Origin: Collimonas humicola
GTDB taxonomy: Bacteria; Pseudomonadota; Gammaproteobacteria; Burkholderiales; Burkholderiaceae_D
Direction: 5' to 3'
NCBI RefSeq assembly: GCF_018304945.1
Contig: NZ_JAGQEE010000005.1
Coordinates: 186,001 to 250,000, forward strand
Length of the DNA: 64,000 nt
This document shows positions 27,115 through 37,147 of this stretch, piece by piece (positions within the stretch are counted from its first letter, which is position 1; every line of letters begins with the position of its first letter). The notes under the pieces were generated by a model. It was not told where the DNA came from. It did no database searches and saw only the letters and a list, made by a program, of their open reading frames with translations. Position numbers and translations under genes: made by a program.

Positions 27115-27151
27115 AAAAAATGGCCTCGGTGCGAACCGAGGCCATTTTTTT
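27115..27151. terminator. Bidirectional Rho-independent terminator
   Basis: AAAAAATGGCCTCGGT gcga ACCGAGGCCATTTTTT: 10-bp GC-rich stem with A and T runs, between the converging ends of purU and tal. Confidence 0.93.
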
Positions 27152-27186
27152 ATTGCACGACGCCTGCCTCCCAGGCCAGCGCGACG

Positions 27187-28122
27187 TCAGCGCAAGGCAT
27201 CCACCATTTTTTCCAGCTTGACCGCATCGGCGCTGAACTGGCGTATGCCTTCCGCCAGTTTTTCGGTCGCCATCGCATCGTCGTTCAGCATGGTGCGGAA
27301 GATGGTTTCATCCAGGTCGATTTTCGCCAGGTCGCTGTGCTGTGCGACTTCTGGGCTGAGCTTGCGGCTGACCGCTGTGTCGCTTTCGGCCAGCGCCTGC
27401 AGCAGTTCGGGGCTGATGGTGAGCAGGTCGCAGCCGGCCAGTTCGATGATTTGCGACGTATTGCGGAAGCTGGCGCCCATGACTTCGGTGGCGTAGCCGA
27501 ACTTGCGGAAATAGCTGTAGATCAGCTTGACCGACTGCACACCAGGATCGTCGGCGCCGCTGTAGTCATGACCGCTGGATTTCTTGTACCAGTCGTAGAT
27601 GCGGCCGACGAAAGGCGAGATCAGCTGCACCTTGGCTTCGGCGCAGGCAATTGCCTGCGGCATCGAAAACAGCAGGGTCAGGTTGCAATGGACGCCGGCC
27701 TTTTGCAGCACTTCCGCCGCCCGGATGCCTTCCCAGGTGGAGGCGATCTTGATCAGCACGCGGTCGCGGTCTATGCCGGCCGCCTCATACAGCTTGATCA
27801 ACGCATGGCCCTTGTCGATCGTGCCCTGGGTATTGAACGACAAGCGCGCATCGGTTTCGGTGGAAACACGGCCCGGAATCAATTTCAGGATTTCCTGGCC
27901 GAAGGTGACCAGCAGGTGATCAATGATCTCTTTCGTCGACAACTGGCCGTGATCTTTCACCGCCCGCGCCAGCAGGGGCTGGTATTCCGGCTTCTGCACA
28001 GCTTTCAGGATCAGCGACGGGTTGGTGGTGGCGTCGCGCGGCGCAAACGCCTTGATTGACTGGAAATCGCCGGTATCGGCGACGATGGTGGTGAATTGCT
28101 TGAGTTGTTCGAGTTGGTTCAT
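27187..28122 (-). CDS. tal: Transaldolase
   Basis: 311-residue class I transaldolase of the TalA/TalB subfamily, interconverting sedoheptulose-7-P plus glyceraldehyde-3-P with erythrose-4-P plus fructose-6-P. The Schiff-base lysine lies in [43 protein letters not shown] and [12 protein letters not shown] are intact. It is about 130 bp downstream of the sugar-importer ATPase gene on the same strand, but a stem-loop lies between, so co-transcription is uncertain. It links the hexose block to the non-oxidative pentose phosphate route. Confidence 0.96.
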   Translation of the reverse strand: MNQLEQLKQFTTIVADTGDFQSIKAFAPRDATTNPSLILKAVQKPEYQPLLARAVKDHGQLSTKEIIDHLLVTFGQEILKLIPGRVSTETDARLSFNTQGTIDKGHALIKLYEAAGIDRDRVLIKIASTWEGIRAAEVLQKAGVHCNLTLLFSMPQAIACAEAKVQLISPFVGRIYDWYKKSSGHDYSGADDPGVQSVKLIYSYFRKFGYATEVMGASFRNTSQIIELAGCDLLTISPELLQALAESDTAVSRKLSPEVAQHSDLAKIDLDETIFRTMLNDDAMATEKLAEGIRQFSADAVKLEKMVDALR

Positions 28123-28187
28123 GGCAGCGTAGAAAAGCAGAGACTGTTAATCGGAAATGCCTTTCTGCCATTCTACGCATTTTATGC

Positions 28188-28211
28188 GCTTCTGCCACAG
28201 TTGGCAGAAGC
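28188..28211. terminator. Stem-loop between importer ATPase gene and tal
   Basis: GCTTCTGCCA and TGGCAGAAGC form a perfect 10-bp stem with a 4-nt loop. It lies 40 bp after the ATPase gene stop on the minus strand. No T run follows, so termination is only partly supported. Confidence 0.45.
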
Positions 28212-28252
28212 AGTGCTGTCCTACATTTTTATTGCAGCGAGCTGCGCTCGGT

Positions 28253-29398
28253 TCAGCTGATCCGTTCTTCCGTCTTGGCGTCGAACAGCACCGCCTTCGA
28301 CAGGTCGAAGGCCAGTTGCATTTCATCCTTCGGCTTGGCTGCCGCGCGCGGGTGCGTACGGCAGGTGACGCGGGCGTCATTGAAAGTGGTGAACACCAGG
28401 GTATCCGGACCGGTTGGCTCGGTCAGCTCCACTGTGCAGGCGACTTCGGTCGGATGATAGTTGCTGTCGGTATCGCCGGTATCCGAGGTGCGGGCGCTTT
28501 GGGCGTCGGTGACATGTTCCGGACGGATGCCGAGGATCACTTCCTTGCCGAGCCAGGCGCCGATTTCCGGCCGTTGCGCCTGGGCCGGCGCCAGCGGCAG
28601 CAAGGTCTTCCTGCCGTCGTGGAGCAGTTCGAAAGCCGGGCCATGGCCGTTCGCCACCAGATTGCCGCGCATGAAGTTCATCGATGGCGAGCCGATGAAG
28701 CCGGCCACGAACAGGTTGCTAGGATTGTCGTAGATTTCCTGCGGACTGCCGAACTGCTGCACCACGCCGTCCTTCATCACCGCAATGCGGTCGCCCAGGG
28801 TCATCGCTTCGATCTGGTCATGCGTCACGTAGACGATGGTGCTGCCCAGGCGCTGGTGCATCAGCTTGATTTCAGCGCGCATTTCGACGCGCAGCTTGGC
28901 GTCCAGGTTGGACAGCGGTTCATCGAACAGGAACAGCGACGGATCGCGCGCAATCGCGCGGCCCATGGCGACGCGCTGGCGCTGGCCGCCCGACAGCAGG
29001 GCCGGCTTGCGGTCCAGCAGGTGGGTGATCTGCAGGGTGTTGGCGACCCGTTCGACGATCTGTTTCTGTTCGGCTTTGGGGACCTTGCGGATGCCCAGGC
29101 CGAAGGAAATGTTTTCGCGTACTGTCATGGTCGGATACAGCGCATACGACTGGAACACCATGGCGATGTCGCGCTCCTTGGGCGGCACGTCGTTGACGCA
29201 GCGGTCGCCGATCATGATCTGGCCTTCGGAGACTGTTTCCAGTCCGGCGATCATGTTCAGCAAGGTAGATTTGCCGCAGCCGGAGCCGCCCACCAGGATC
29301 AGGAACTGGCCGTCTTCGATTTCGAGATCGATGCCCTTCAGGACTTCATTGCCGTTCGGGTAGACCTTGCGCACATTGCGAATTGATAAGCTTGCCAT
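28253..29398 (-). CDS. Sugar ABC importer ATPase (MalK/UgpC/GtsD type)
   Basis: 381-residue ABC ATPase. Walker A GGSGCGKSTLLN, Q-loop VFQSYALYP, signature LLSGGQRQRVAMGRAIAR, Walker B LFLFDEPLSNLDAKLR and the H-loop THDQIEA are all present. The C-terminal 120 residues are a MOBE/TOBE regulatory domain (LGIRPEHV). This family energises two-permease carbohydrate importers. It is the last gene of a binding protein-permease-permease-ATPase operon on the minus strand. The location beside zwf and glk parallels the Pseudomonas gts glucose/mannose importer, so glucose or a related hexose is the likely substrate (inference). Confidence 0.92.
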   Translation of the reverse strand: MASLSIRNVRKVYPNGNEVLKGIDLEIEDGQFLILVGGSGCGKSTLLNMIAGLETVSEGQIMIGDRCVNDVPPKERDIAMVFQSYALYPTMTVRENISFGLGIRKVPKAEQKQIVERVANTLQITHLLDRKPALLSGGQRQRVAMGRAIARDPSLFLFDEPLSNLDAKLRVEMRAEIKLMHQRLGSTIVYVTHDQIEAMTLGDRIAVMKDGVVQQFGSPQEIYDNPSNLFVAGFIGSPSMNFMRGNLVANGHGPAFELLHDGRKTLLPLAPAQAQRPEIGAWLGKEVILGIRPEHVTDAQSARTSDTGDTDSNYHPTEVACTVELTEPTGPDTLVFTTFNDARVTCRTHPRAAAKPKDEMQLAFDLSKAVLFDAKTEERIS

Positions 29399-29466
29399 CT
29401 TTGATTCATTCCTTAAATTTTATTCATCGCACGGCCGCGCCCAAGGCGGCAGCCGATCGCTTCGAT

Positions 29467-30360
29467 TTAGCCCTTGACCGCACCCGCAGTCAGGCCGCGC
29501 ACAAAATATTTCCCGGCCAGCAGATACACCACCAGGGTCGGCAGGGCGGCGATGATGGCAGCCGCCATGTTGACGTTGTATTCCGTCACGCCGGTGGAAG
29601 TATTGACCAGGTTGTTCAGGGCGACCGTCACCGGCTTGGCGTCTGAGCCGCCGAACACCACGCCGAACAGGAAGTCGTTCCAGATCTGCGTGAACTGCCA
29701 GATGAAGCAGACCATGAAAATCGGCAGCGACAGCGGGAAGATGATCTTGCGGTAGGTCATGAAGAAGCCGGCGCCGTCGATACGGGCTGCCTTGACCAGT
29801 TCTTCCGGCACCGTGACATAGTAGTTGCGGAAGAACAGGGTAGTGAAGGCAATGCCGTAGACGATATGCACAAACACCAGTCCCGGCGTGGTATTGGCCA
29901 GGTTGACGGTGCCCAGCAGGCGCGCCATCGGCAGGATCACGACCTGGAACGGGATGAAGCAGCCGACCATCAGCGCCGTGAACAGGATCTCGGAACCGCG
30001 GAAACGCCAGTGCGCCAGCACATAGCCGTTGAGCGAACCGACCAGGGTCGATATCAGCACCGCAGGCACCGCCATCTTGATCGAGTTCCAGAAGAAAGGC
30101 TGCAGGCCGTTGCAGTCGACGCCGGTGCAAGCGCTGCTCCAGGCTTTGCTCCAGGCGGCGCCTGTGGGCGACATCGGCAGCGACAGCAGGTTGCCGGAAC
30201 GGATTTCATCCAGCGTTTTGACGGAAGTGCTCAGCATCACGTACAGCGGCGCCAGGTAATATAGCGCGCACAAGACCAGCAGCGTGTAGATCACCACGCG
30301 GCCGGCGGTCAGTTTGCTGCCTTCGTTATAGATGGTATTGCTGGTGCTGTCAGCGGCCAT
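29467..30360 (-). CDS. Sugar ABC importer permease, MalG-like
   Basis: 297-residue permease with six predicted membrane helices. The conserved EAA loop reads EELVKAARIDGAGFFMTYRKI, close to the consensus for contact with the ATPase. The N-terminal helix VVIYTLLVLCALYYLAPLYVML and the downstream FIPFQVVILPMARLL fit the MalG/GtsC group. Its start overlaps the end of the preceding permease gene by 11 bp, evidence of coupled translation. Confidence 0.92.
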   Translation of the reverse strand: MAADSTSNTIYNEGSKLTAGRVVIYTLLVLCALYYLAPLYVMLSTSVKTLDEIRSGNLLSLPMSPTGAAWSKAWSSACTGVDCNGLQPFFWNSIKMAVPAVLISTLVGSLNGYVLAHWRFRGSEILFTALMVGCFIPFQVVILPMARLLGTVNLANTTPGLVFVHIVYGIAFTTLFFRNYYVTVPEELVKAARIDGAGFFMTYRKIIFPLSLPIFMVCFIWQFTQIWNDFLFGVVFGGSDAKPVTVALNNLVNTSTGVTEYNVNMAAAIIAALPTLVVYLLAGKYFVRGLTAGAVKG

Positions 30361-31303
30361 TGCGCGCTCCTTTTGTTTCCAGGTACATCATGGGCACCAG
30401 CACTGCCAGTACGGTAGCCAGCATCATCATTGCCGATGCCGCGCCAAGGCCAAGTTGACCGCGTGAGAAAGAAAATTGATACATGAAAATTGCCGGCAGG
30501 TCGGAGGAAGTGCCCGGACCGCCCGCAGTCAGCGCCATCACCAGGTCAAAGCTCTTGATCGCGATATGCGCCAGCACCAGCAGCACGCTGAAGAACACCG
30601 GACGCAGCGCCGGGATGACGATGCGGCGATAGATGGTCGGCAAGCTGGCGCCGTCCACCATGGCAGCCTTGATGATGCTGTCGTCGATGCCGCGCAGGCC
30701 AGCCAGGAACAGCGCCATGACGAAGCCGGATGATTGCCAGACGCCGGCGATCACCACGGTATAGATAGAGAAGTCGGAATTGACCAGCCAGTCGAAATGG
30801 AAATTGGCGAAGCCCCAGTCGTGCATCATTTTTTCCAGGCCCAGGCCGGGATTCAAGATCCATTTCCAGGCGGCGCCGGTGACGATGAACGATAGCGCCA
30901 TCGGATACAGGTAGATCGCGCGCAGCGCGCCTTCGGAGCGGATTTTCTGGTCCAGCAGGATCGCCATGATCAGGCCGATCGCCAGGCAGAACAGAATGAA
31001 CAGGCCGCCGAAGATGCCCAGGTTGGCGGCAGCTACCCACCAGCGGTCCAGGCCGAACAGCGCGACGTATTGATTGAAGCCGGAAATTTCGTAATTCGGC
31101 AGCATCCGCGAATTGGTCAGCGACAGCCAGGCGGTCACGGCGATGAAGCCGTATACGAAGACCAGCGAGAGGATGATAGTGGGTGACAATACCAGGCGTG
31201 GCAGCCAGGCATCGGCGATTGCCGCAATCCGCCCTTGCTGCTTGGGCGTGTGGCTTGGACTCCCGACAGCGGCGGCTGTATAGGGGAGGGTGTGATCGGA
31301 CAT
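30350..31303 (-). CDS. Sugar ABC importer permease, MalF-like
   Basis: 317-residue permease with about six membrane helices and an EAA-type loop (IIKAAMVDGASLPTIYRRIVI). The start at 31303 (MSDHTLPY) is supported by AGGAG about 8 bp upstream; a longer in-frame start would add 18 residues without support. GtsB-like partner of the following permease. It lies about 180 bp after the binding-protein gene; that spacer allows differential expression, with the binding protein made in excess, although no clear hairpin was pinned down. Confidence 0.92.
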   Translation of the reverse strand: MSDHTLPYTAAAVGSPSHTPKQQGRIAAIADAWLPRLVLSPTIILSLVFVYGFIAVTAWLSLTNSRMLPNYEISGFNQYVALFGLDRWWVAAANLGIFGGLFILFCLAIGLIMAILLDQKIRSEGALRAIYLYPMALSFIVTGAAWKWILNPGLGLEKMMHDWGFANFHFDWLVNSDFSIYTVVIAGVWQSSGFVMALFLAGLRGIDDSIIKAAMVDGASLPTIYRRIVIPALRPVFFSVLLVLAHIAIKSFDLVMALTAGGPGTSSDLPAIFMYQFSFSRGQLGLGAASAMMMLATVLAVLVPMMYLETKGARNGR

Positions 31304-31481
31304 GCAAGTCTCCTGAAGCAGGATCAAAACCGTGTCCGGCAATGCGGTGCCAGCCATTGCCGGACAGGGCGGGGGCCGGGATCGATCTTACTCGCTCCGG
31401 CCCCTGTTCTCATTTACGACGCTTATTTACGTTGCTTATTTACGTTAATCAAGTAACAAAACTAAGCAATCAAACAACGGC

Positions 31482-32735
31482 TTATTGTGTCTTTGCTGCT
31501 TTTGCCAGCGCCTGTACCGCAGCCTGCGAAGTCATGTTGGAGTTCATGAACTTCGAAACCACGTCCAGGATAGCGCCTTGTACGGCAGAGTTGACCGCCA
31601 TGCCGTGCGCCATGCTTGGCTCCAGCGTGCCCGCTTTGCTCGAGGCAGCCATGTCATCCATCGACTTGGTGGCGCAGCTGTCGAACTTGGTGCGGGGGAT
31701 ATCAGGACGGACCGGGATCGAACCCTTGTTCAGGTTGAAGATTTCCTGGAATTCCGGGCTCATGATGGCCGTTGCCAGGGTCAGCTGCGCTTTTTGCGAG
31801 TCAGGATTCTTGACCTTGAACATGGCGATCGAGTCGATGTTGTAGGTATACGACTTGTCAGTGCCTGGTGCAGCCACGCAGAGGAAGTCCTTGCCTGGCT
31901 GCTTGCCGGCGGCAGTGAATTCGCCCTTGGCCCAGTCGCCCATGAACTGCATGCCGGCCTTGCCGTTGATGACCATGGCAGTGGCCAGGTTCCAGTCACG
32001 GCCGGCGGCGTTCTTGTCGATATAGCCCTTGATCTTGCCCAGCGTGTCGAAGGTCTTGATCATGGTCGGGCCGGTCAGGGTGGCCGGATCGAGCTTGACC
32101 AGCGCCTTGTTATAGAAGTCGGCGCCGCCTACGCCCAGCGCAACGGTTTCAAATACGGTCGCATCTTGCCAAGGCTGGCCGCCGTGGGCGACGGCGATGA
32201 AGCCGGCCTTCTGGATCTTGTCGGCGGCATCAAAGAATTCAGGCCAGGTGGTTGGGGTCTTGGCGCCGGCTTTTTTCAAGACTTCCGGATTGATCCACAG
32301 CCAGTTGACGCGATGGACGTTGACCGGCGCTGCCACGTAGTGACCCTGGTACTTCATGGTGTTGGAGACGACCTTAGGCAGCAGCGAATCCCATTTGCCG
32401 GCAGTGGCTGCGGCATCGATGTTGGCCAGCACGCCTTCCTGGCCCCATTCCTGGATCGAAGGTCCCTTGATCTGCGCCGCTGTCGGAGGGCTGCCGGCGA
32501 TGACGCGGGCTTTCAGGGCAGTGGTCGCGTTTTCACCGGCGCCGCCGGCGACTGCGAAGTCCTTCCAGGTCACGCCCTTGGCTTCCATGATCTTTTTCAG
32601 CTCGGCGACCGATTTAGCTTCGCCGCCGGATGTCCAGTAGTGGAGTACTTCCACTTCAGCCGCATGGACTGCCGCGGCGCTGGACAGCAATGCAGTGGTG
32701 GCGAATACCGATTTTATTATTTGACTCAGTTTCAT
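31482..32735 (-). CDS. Sugar ABC importer substrate-binding protein (GtsA-like)
   Basis: 417-codon periplasmic protein of the extracellular solute-binding family 1. A Sec signal peptide ends at VHAAE; the mature protein begins [16 protein letters not shown], very characteristic of GtsA/maltose-type binding proteins. Also seen are [38 protein letters not shown] and [13 protein letters not shown]. The start at 32735 has AGGAG upstream (ACAGGAGACAAGA); an ORF extension to 32792 lacks support. First gene of the importer operon and divergent from zwf1. Glucose is the best guess for ligand because of the neighbours; sequence alone does not prove it. Confidence 0.93.
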   Translation of the reverse strand: MKLSQIIKSVFATTALLSSAAAVHAAEVEVLHYWTSGGEAKSVAELKKIMEAKGVTWKDFAVAGGAGENATTALKARVIAGSPPTAAQIKGPSIQEWGQEGVLANIDAAATAGKWDSLLPKVVSNTMKYQGHYVAAPVNVHRVNWLWINPEVLKKAGAKTPTTWPEFFDAADKIQKAGFIAVAHGGQPWQDATVFETVALGVGGADFYNKALVKLDPATLTGPTMIKTFDTLGKIKGYIDKNAAGRDWNLATAMVINGKAGMQFMGDWAKGEFTAAGKQPGKDFLCVAAPGTDKSYTYNIDSIAMFKVKNPDSQKAQLTLATAIMSPEFQEIFNLNKGSIPVRPDIPRTKFDSCATKSMDDMAASSKAGTLEPSMAHGMAVNSAVQGAILDVVSKFMNSNMTSQAAVQALAKAAKTQ

Positions 32736-32989
32736 TCTTGTCTCCTGTGTTGAAAAAATGCATGCGATGCATATGATTAAGCGCTTGGTCATTGCTGCCT
32801 GATCCGAGCGCCTGATCTGATTGTCGCCCTGCCTGCCGCTCTCCGGGAGCGGTCATGCCTGGCTTGCCTTTGTTGCTCCTACCTGAAAATCCGTTCCAAC
32901 GTGCAGCGGAACGCCAAACCGTCGCTGCACCAGCTGTTTGCGCAAAGCCAGGCTCTGCGAACATGCCAGTCCATGTGTATCATGTGAAA

Positions 32990-33004
32990 ACTAGTAAAAC
33001 TACA
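32990..33004 (-). promoter_or_regulatory. Candidate HexR-type operator, importer side
   Basis: Minus-strand TGTAGTTTTACTAGT, 10 of 12 arm positions matching the shared motif TGTAGT-N3-ACTACA. It lies 255 bp upstream of the binding-protein start, in the 384-bp divergent gap with zwf1 (32736-33119), which otherwise holds no gene. Confidence 0.45.
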
Positions 33005-33061
33005 TGCGATCTTGAGTTTACCTGCAAATATCCGGGTTTTACTCTCTGCGCCGCTTGTAAT

Positions 33062-33076
33062 TGTAGTAATGCTACA
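33062..33076 (+). promoter_or_regulatory. Candidate HexR-type operator, zwf1 side
   Basis: TGTAGTAATGCTACA has perfect 5-bp arms (TGTAG/CTACA) and 11 of 12 matches to TGTAGT-N3-ACTACA. It ends 43 bp before the zwf1 start, where a repressor would block transcription. Published HexR sites in other proteobacteria read like TGTAAT-N3-ATTACA. Confidence 0.6.
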
Positions 33077-33119
33077 TTAATATTGCAATATAAGTTTTTT
33101 ATTTATTACAAAAATTTTG

Positions 33120-34589
33120 ATGCAACCCAATATTCCTTTTACATTCACCTTATTTGGCGCTACCGGCGATTTGTCGATGCGGAAGATTCTTCCTGCGTTG
33201 TTTGTTGCCCATAGGGAAGGAAAGTTGCATCAGGACGGGCGCATCATCTGCGTCGCCAAGCAGGATTTCAGCCAGGAAGACTATCTGGCCTGGGTCAGCA
33301 AGAGCGCCGCGCCCTATGTCAAGGGCGGCGGCGTGCAGGATGCGGCCGTATGGCAGGCTTTCCTGGCGCGCCTGACTTATCTGCCGCTGGATCTGCTGGA
33401 CAGCGCCGGCTACCAGGCCCTGGCGCAGAAACTGGCCGCTGGCAACGCGGTTTCGGTGTTTTATCTGGCTACCGCGCCGGCGCTGTTTGAGCCGATTTGC
33501 GCCAACCTGGCTGCCAGCAAGATCGATCTGTCGCAAGCCCGGGTGGTGCTGGAAAAGCCGCTCGGCCACGATTTGCTGTCTTCGCGCGCAATCAACGATG
33601 CGGTAGCGCGCGTATTCGCCGAAGAACAGATTTACCGCATCGATCATTACCTGGGCAAGGAGGCGGTGCAAAACCTGCTGGCCCTGCGCTTTGCCAATTC
33701 GCTGTTTGAGCCTTTGTGGCGGCGCGAGTCGGTGGCCCATGTACAGCTGACGATTGCCGAGCAGCTGGGCGTCGAAGGACGCGGCGATTTTTACGAAGGC
33801 ACCGGCGCCCTGCGCGATATGGTGCAAAACCATCTGCTGCAATTATTGTGCATGGTGGCGATGGAGCCGCCGACGTCGATGGATGCCGATGCGGTGCGCG
33901 ACGAGAAGCTGCGGGTATTGCGCGCCCTCAAGCCGTTCTCGCCGGAAGACATGGAACTCAAGGCGGTGCGCGGCCAGTATGTTTCCGGCGCGGTGGAAGG
34001 GCAGTCGGTGGCCGGCTACCAGCAGGAGCCGGGTGTGGCGCTGCAGTCGCGGACCGAAACCTTCGTTGCCCTGCATGCCGAGATCAACAACTGGCGCTGG
34101 GCCGGCGTGCCGTTCTTTTTGCGCACCGGCAAGCGCCTGGCGCAGCGCACCGCGGAAATCGTCATTACCTTCCGGCCTATCCCGCACGCCATCCTGCCGA
34201 TGCCGGGCGGCCAGGCCGGGGCCAGCAGCAATCGCCTGGTGATCCGGCTGCAGCCGGACGAATCGATCCAGCTGCATTGCCTGGCAAAACAGCCGGGCGA
34301 CGGCATGACGGTGCAGCCGGTTGCGCTCGACCTGGCGTTCGACCAGGCTTTCAAGCAGCGCCGGGCAGAAGCCTATGAGCGCTTGCTGGTGGATGCGATC
34401 CGCGGCAATTTGTCGCTGTTCGTGCGGCGTGACGAGCAGGAAGCCGCCTGGCGCTGGGTCGAGCCTTTGCAGCGCCACTGGCAGACCAGCAGTGCGGCGC
34501 CCAAGCCTTATATGGCCGGCAGCTGGGGGCCGACCGCATCGTTTGCGATGATGGAGCGGGCCGGCGCCCAATGGCCGGAAGACCGTTGA
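33120..34589 (+). CDS. zwf: Glucose-6-phosphate dehydrogenase (copy 1)
   Basis: 489-residue enzyme oxidising glucose-6-phosphate to 6-phosphogluconolactone, the entry to the ED and oxidative pentose phosphate routes. The nucleotide-binding start FTLFGATGDLSMRKILPAL, the active-site block RIDHYLGKEAVQNLLALRFAN and FFLRTGKRLAQRTAEIVITF are intact. The ATG at 33120 has no clear ribosome binding site; the preceding sequence is AT-rich. A HexR-like palindrome lies just upstream and glk-hexR follows after 132 bp, probably in the same transcript. A second, divergent zwf is at 41800-43272. Confidence 0.96.
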   Translation: MQPNIPFTFTLFGATGDLSMRKILPALFVAHREGKLHQDGRIICVAKQDFSQEDYLAWVSKSAAPYVKGGGVQDAAVWQAFLARLTYLPLDLLDSAGYQALAQKLAAGNAVSVFYLATAPALFEPICANLAASKIDLSQARVVLEKPLGHDLLSSRAINDAVARVFAEEQIYRIDHYLGKEAVQNLLALRFANSLFEPLWRRESVAHVQLTIAEQLGVEGRGDFYEGTGALRDMVQNHLLQLLCMVAMEPPTSMDADAVRDEKLRVLRALKPFSPEDMELKAVRGQYVSGAVEGQSVAGYQQEPGVALQSRTETFVALHAEINNWRWAGVPFFLRTGKRLAQRTAEIVITFRPIPHAILPMPGGQAGASSNRLVIRLQPDESIQLHCLAKQPGDGMTVQPVALDLAFDQAFKQRRAEAYERLLVDAIRGNLSLFVRRDEQEAAWRWVEPLQRHWQTSSAAPKPYMAGSWGPTASFAMMERAGAQWPEDR

Positions 34590-34721
34590 AGAGCGCATCC
34601 TGACTGAAGATTTTGACTGCAGATTTTGACGAATCAAGAAACAAATTCAGAAGCGAGGCAGTAATCTTGCCGCCGCTTCGTCCTACCAACAGTATGAGTA
34701 TTTAAGTGAAAGTTTTACACC

Positions 34722-36704
34722 ATGTCTTCATCCACGATCATGAGTGCTAGCGAGATTTCGGCGACTAGCTATCTGGATGGTCCGCGTCTGCTGGCAGACG
34801 TCGGCGGCACCAATGCGCGTTTTGCACTGGAGCGTGCACCGGGCCAGATCGATACGATACAGACCTTGCGCTGCGCCGATTACGCGGAGTTCGCGCTGGC
34901 GGTAGAGGCGTACCTGGCTTATAGCGCAGGTAGCGGCGCCCATGCGCAAGTGCGCCACGCTGCGATTGCGATCGCCAATCCGGTGCAGGGCGACGACATC
35001 AAGATGACCAATCACCATTGGGAATTCTCGATCGAGAGCACGCGCCGCCGCCTGAACCTGGATACGCTGCTGGTGGTCAACGACTTCACCGCGCTGTCGA
35101 TGTCTTTGCCGCACCTGGAGCAATCGCATTGCGTCCAGATCGGCGGCGGCAGGGCGCTCAGCGGCGGCGTGGTCGGGCTGGTCGGCGCCGGCACCGGACT
35201 CGGCGTCGGCGGCCTGATTCCTACCGAAGGGCGCTGGATTGCGCTTGGCAGCGAAGGCGGCCACGTCACCTTCGCCCCGGGCGATGCGCGCGAGGCTGCG
35301 GTGCTGGCTTACTGCTGGCGTACCTATTCCCACGTGTCGGCCGAGCGCCTGGTGTCCGGTCCCGGCATCGAAATGATCTATCAGGCGTTGGCGGAGCTGC
35401 AAGGCGTCGCCAAGCTCGAGCCGCTGCAGACGGCGCAAATCGTCGAACGCGCCTTGCAAGGGCAGGACGGCTTGTGCATGGAAGTGGTCGAATGTTTCTG
35501 CGCCATGCTGGGCACCGTGGCGGCTGACGTCGCCGTCACCCTGGGCACCTTGGGCGGCTTGTACATCGGCGGCGGCGTGGTGCCGCGCCTGGGCGATTAC
35601 TTCGCGCGCTCGCCGTTCCGCGCCCGTTTTGAAAACAAAGGACGTTTCAGCAGCTACCTGGCGAAAATCCCGACCTTTGTCATTACCGCGCCGTATCCAG
35701 CGTTCGTGGGCGTGGCGGCGATTCTTTCCGAGCACCTGGGCGGCGGCAACGCCGTGCCTATCCTGGAAAAGATCCGCAAGGCGCGCGACCAGTTTTCGCC
35801 GGCAGAGCAGAAGGTTGCGAGCCTGATCCTGGCGCACCCGCGCGCGGTGATGAGCGAGCCGATTTCGGAAATCGCCCGCCGTGCCGACGTCAGCCAGCCG
35901 ACGGTGATCCGTTTTTGCCGCACCATGGGCTGCCAGGGGCTGGCCGATTTCAAGCTGAAGCTGGCCTCGGGCGTCACCGGTACGGTGCCGGTTGCGCACA
36001 GCCAGGTGCATGTGGGCGATTCTTCGCTCGACGTTGGCGTGAAAGTGGTCGACAACACAATCTCCGCCATGATGGAGGTGCGCGATAACCTCAACGCCGA
36101 TACCTTGTCGCGCGTGATCGAAGTACTGAGCCAGGCCAGCCGCATCGAATTCTACGGTTTCGGCAGCTGCGGCCTGGTGGCGGAAGATGCCCAGCAAAAA
36201 TTCTTCCGCCTTGGCATTCCGTCGTCGGCCTACACCGACCCGCAGCTGCAGGAAGTGTCCGCCGCCATGCTGAAGAGCAGCGACGTGGTGGTGGTGATCT
36301 CGAATTCAGGACGCCTGCGTCATCTGGCGCCGGCGGTGGAGGTGGCGGTGCATTCCGGCGCCACCATCATCGCGCTGGCGCCAAGCAATTCGCAGCTGGC
36401 CAAGCGTGCCCATTACACGCTGGCGGTCGAGCATGATGAGAGCAGCATGATGCATATTCCGATGGTGTCGCGGATCTTGCTGCTGCTCTTGATCGACGTG
36501 CTGGCGGTCGGCGTCTCGCTCAACCGTTCCAGTCCTTTTGCCGAACTGCAGCGGCAGGCCAAGCGTGGCATCCTGACCCATATCGCCGCGCTGGACGAAT
36601 CGGCCAGCGACAAGATCACCGCCGAAGGCGGCAAGGCGGTGCCGTCGGCGCGTGCCGATCAAGAGGTGACCTTGTCGCCGAACGTTATCTCACACATCAA
36701 ATAA
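34722..36704 (+). CDS. glk: Bifunctional glucokinase / HexR-type RpiR regulator
   Basis: 660-residue natural fusion. Residues about 20-340 are a ROK-independent, E. coli-type glucokinase (LLADVGGTNARFAL, VVNDFTALSMSLPHL, GAGTGLGVGGLIP, SEGGHVTFAP). Residues about 345-640 are an RpiR-family regulator: a helix-turn-helix (ISEIARRADVSQPTVIRFCR, near 380) and a SIS sugar-phosphate domain (FYGFGSCGLVAEDAQQKF, VVVVISNSGR). Such Glk-HexR fusions are known in betaproteobacteria. The enzyme makes glucose-6-phosphate while the C-terminal domain is expected to sense KDPG or another sugar phosphate and repress ED genes. No frameshift or break in the linker. Probably co-transcribed with zwf1. Confidence 0.95.
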   Translation: MSSSTIMSASEISATSYLDGPRLLADVGGTNARFALERAPGQIDTIQTLRCADYAEFALAVEAYLAYSAGSGAHAQVRHAAIAIANPVQGDDIKMTNHHWEFSIESTRRRLNLDTLLVVNDFTALSMSLPHLEQSHCVQIGGGRALSGGVVGLVGAGTGLGVGGLIPTEGRWIALGSEGGHVTFAPGDAREAAVLAYCWRTYSHVSAERLVSGPGIEMIYQALAELQGVAKLEPLQTAQIVERALQGQDGLCMEVVECFCAMLGTVAADVAVTLGTLGGLYIGGGVVPRLGDYFARSPFRARFENKGRFSSYLAKIPTFVITAPYPAFVGVAAILSEHLGGGNAVPILEKIRKARDQFSPAEQKVASLILAHPRAVMSEPISEIARRADVSQPTVIRFCRTMGCQGLADFKLKLASGVTGTVPVAHSQVHVGDSSLDVGVKVVDNTISAMMEVRDNLNADTLSRVIEVLSQASRIEFYGFGSCGLVAEDAQQKFFRLGIPSSAYTDPQLQEVSAAMLKSSDVVVVISNSGRLRHLAPAVEVAVHSGATIIALAPSNSQLAKRAHYTLAVEHDESSMMHIPMVSRILLLLLIDVLAVGVSLNRSSPFAELQRQAKRGILTHIAALDESASDKITAEGGKAVPSARADQEVTLSPNVISHIK

Positions 36705-37147
36705 ATGGCAATCCGGCTGCCGGTTCTCTTTCCTGAAAGAGGCCGGCAATGCCTGTCTGGATTATCCTGCGCAAGGTATCGCCGGCGGCGATGTATAGCA
36801 GCGCCAGGCGACGCGTACAAGCGACAGCATCAGCACGGCTACAGCCGGCCCAGGCATGGGCGCGGTCGAGGATGCGCGTGAGTCGCTGCCTTTAGGGCCG
36901 CGTATTTCAAGCGCCGGGTAGGCCACGGCAACCAGCAGGAAAATAGCCCATTGCAACAGGATTGCCGGCTGCAACAAAGCTGTCGCCCACAAAAAATGCC
37001 CATTCGCACGCGAATGGGCAAAGTCTGGGAGTTACCCAGGGACGTCTTTCACTAATGCCACTCTTCGCAGCAAGCACTACAAGGCAGTACTAACAAGAAT
37101 GATCGGCGCGCCGAGCTCAAGCGGCGCGCCAACGACGCTTGCTATCT
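36705..37147. other. Intergenic region glk-hexR / porin
   Basis: 443 bp without a confident gene. A minus-strand frame at 36762-36992 could encode a 76-residue protein with two hydrophobic stretches, but it begins with TTG inside the terminator T run and has no ribosome binding site; I do not call it. The porin terminator is at 36991-37020. Confidence 0.5.
36991..37020 (-). terminator. Rho-independent terminator of the porin gene
   Basis: On the minus strand GCCCATTCG cgt CGAATGGGC-type stem followed by ATTTTTT. It lies about 130 bp past the porin stop codon. Confidence 0.88.

Noticed and set aside
36762-36992. 76-codon minus-strand frame with two hydrophobic stretches
   Set aside because: Starts with TTG inside the T run of the porin terminator, no ribosome binding site, no recognised family. 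Recorded only as part of the intergenic entry.
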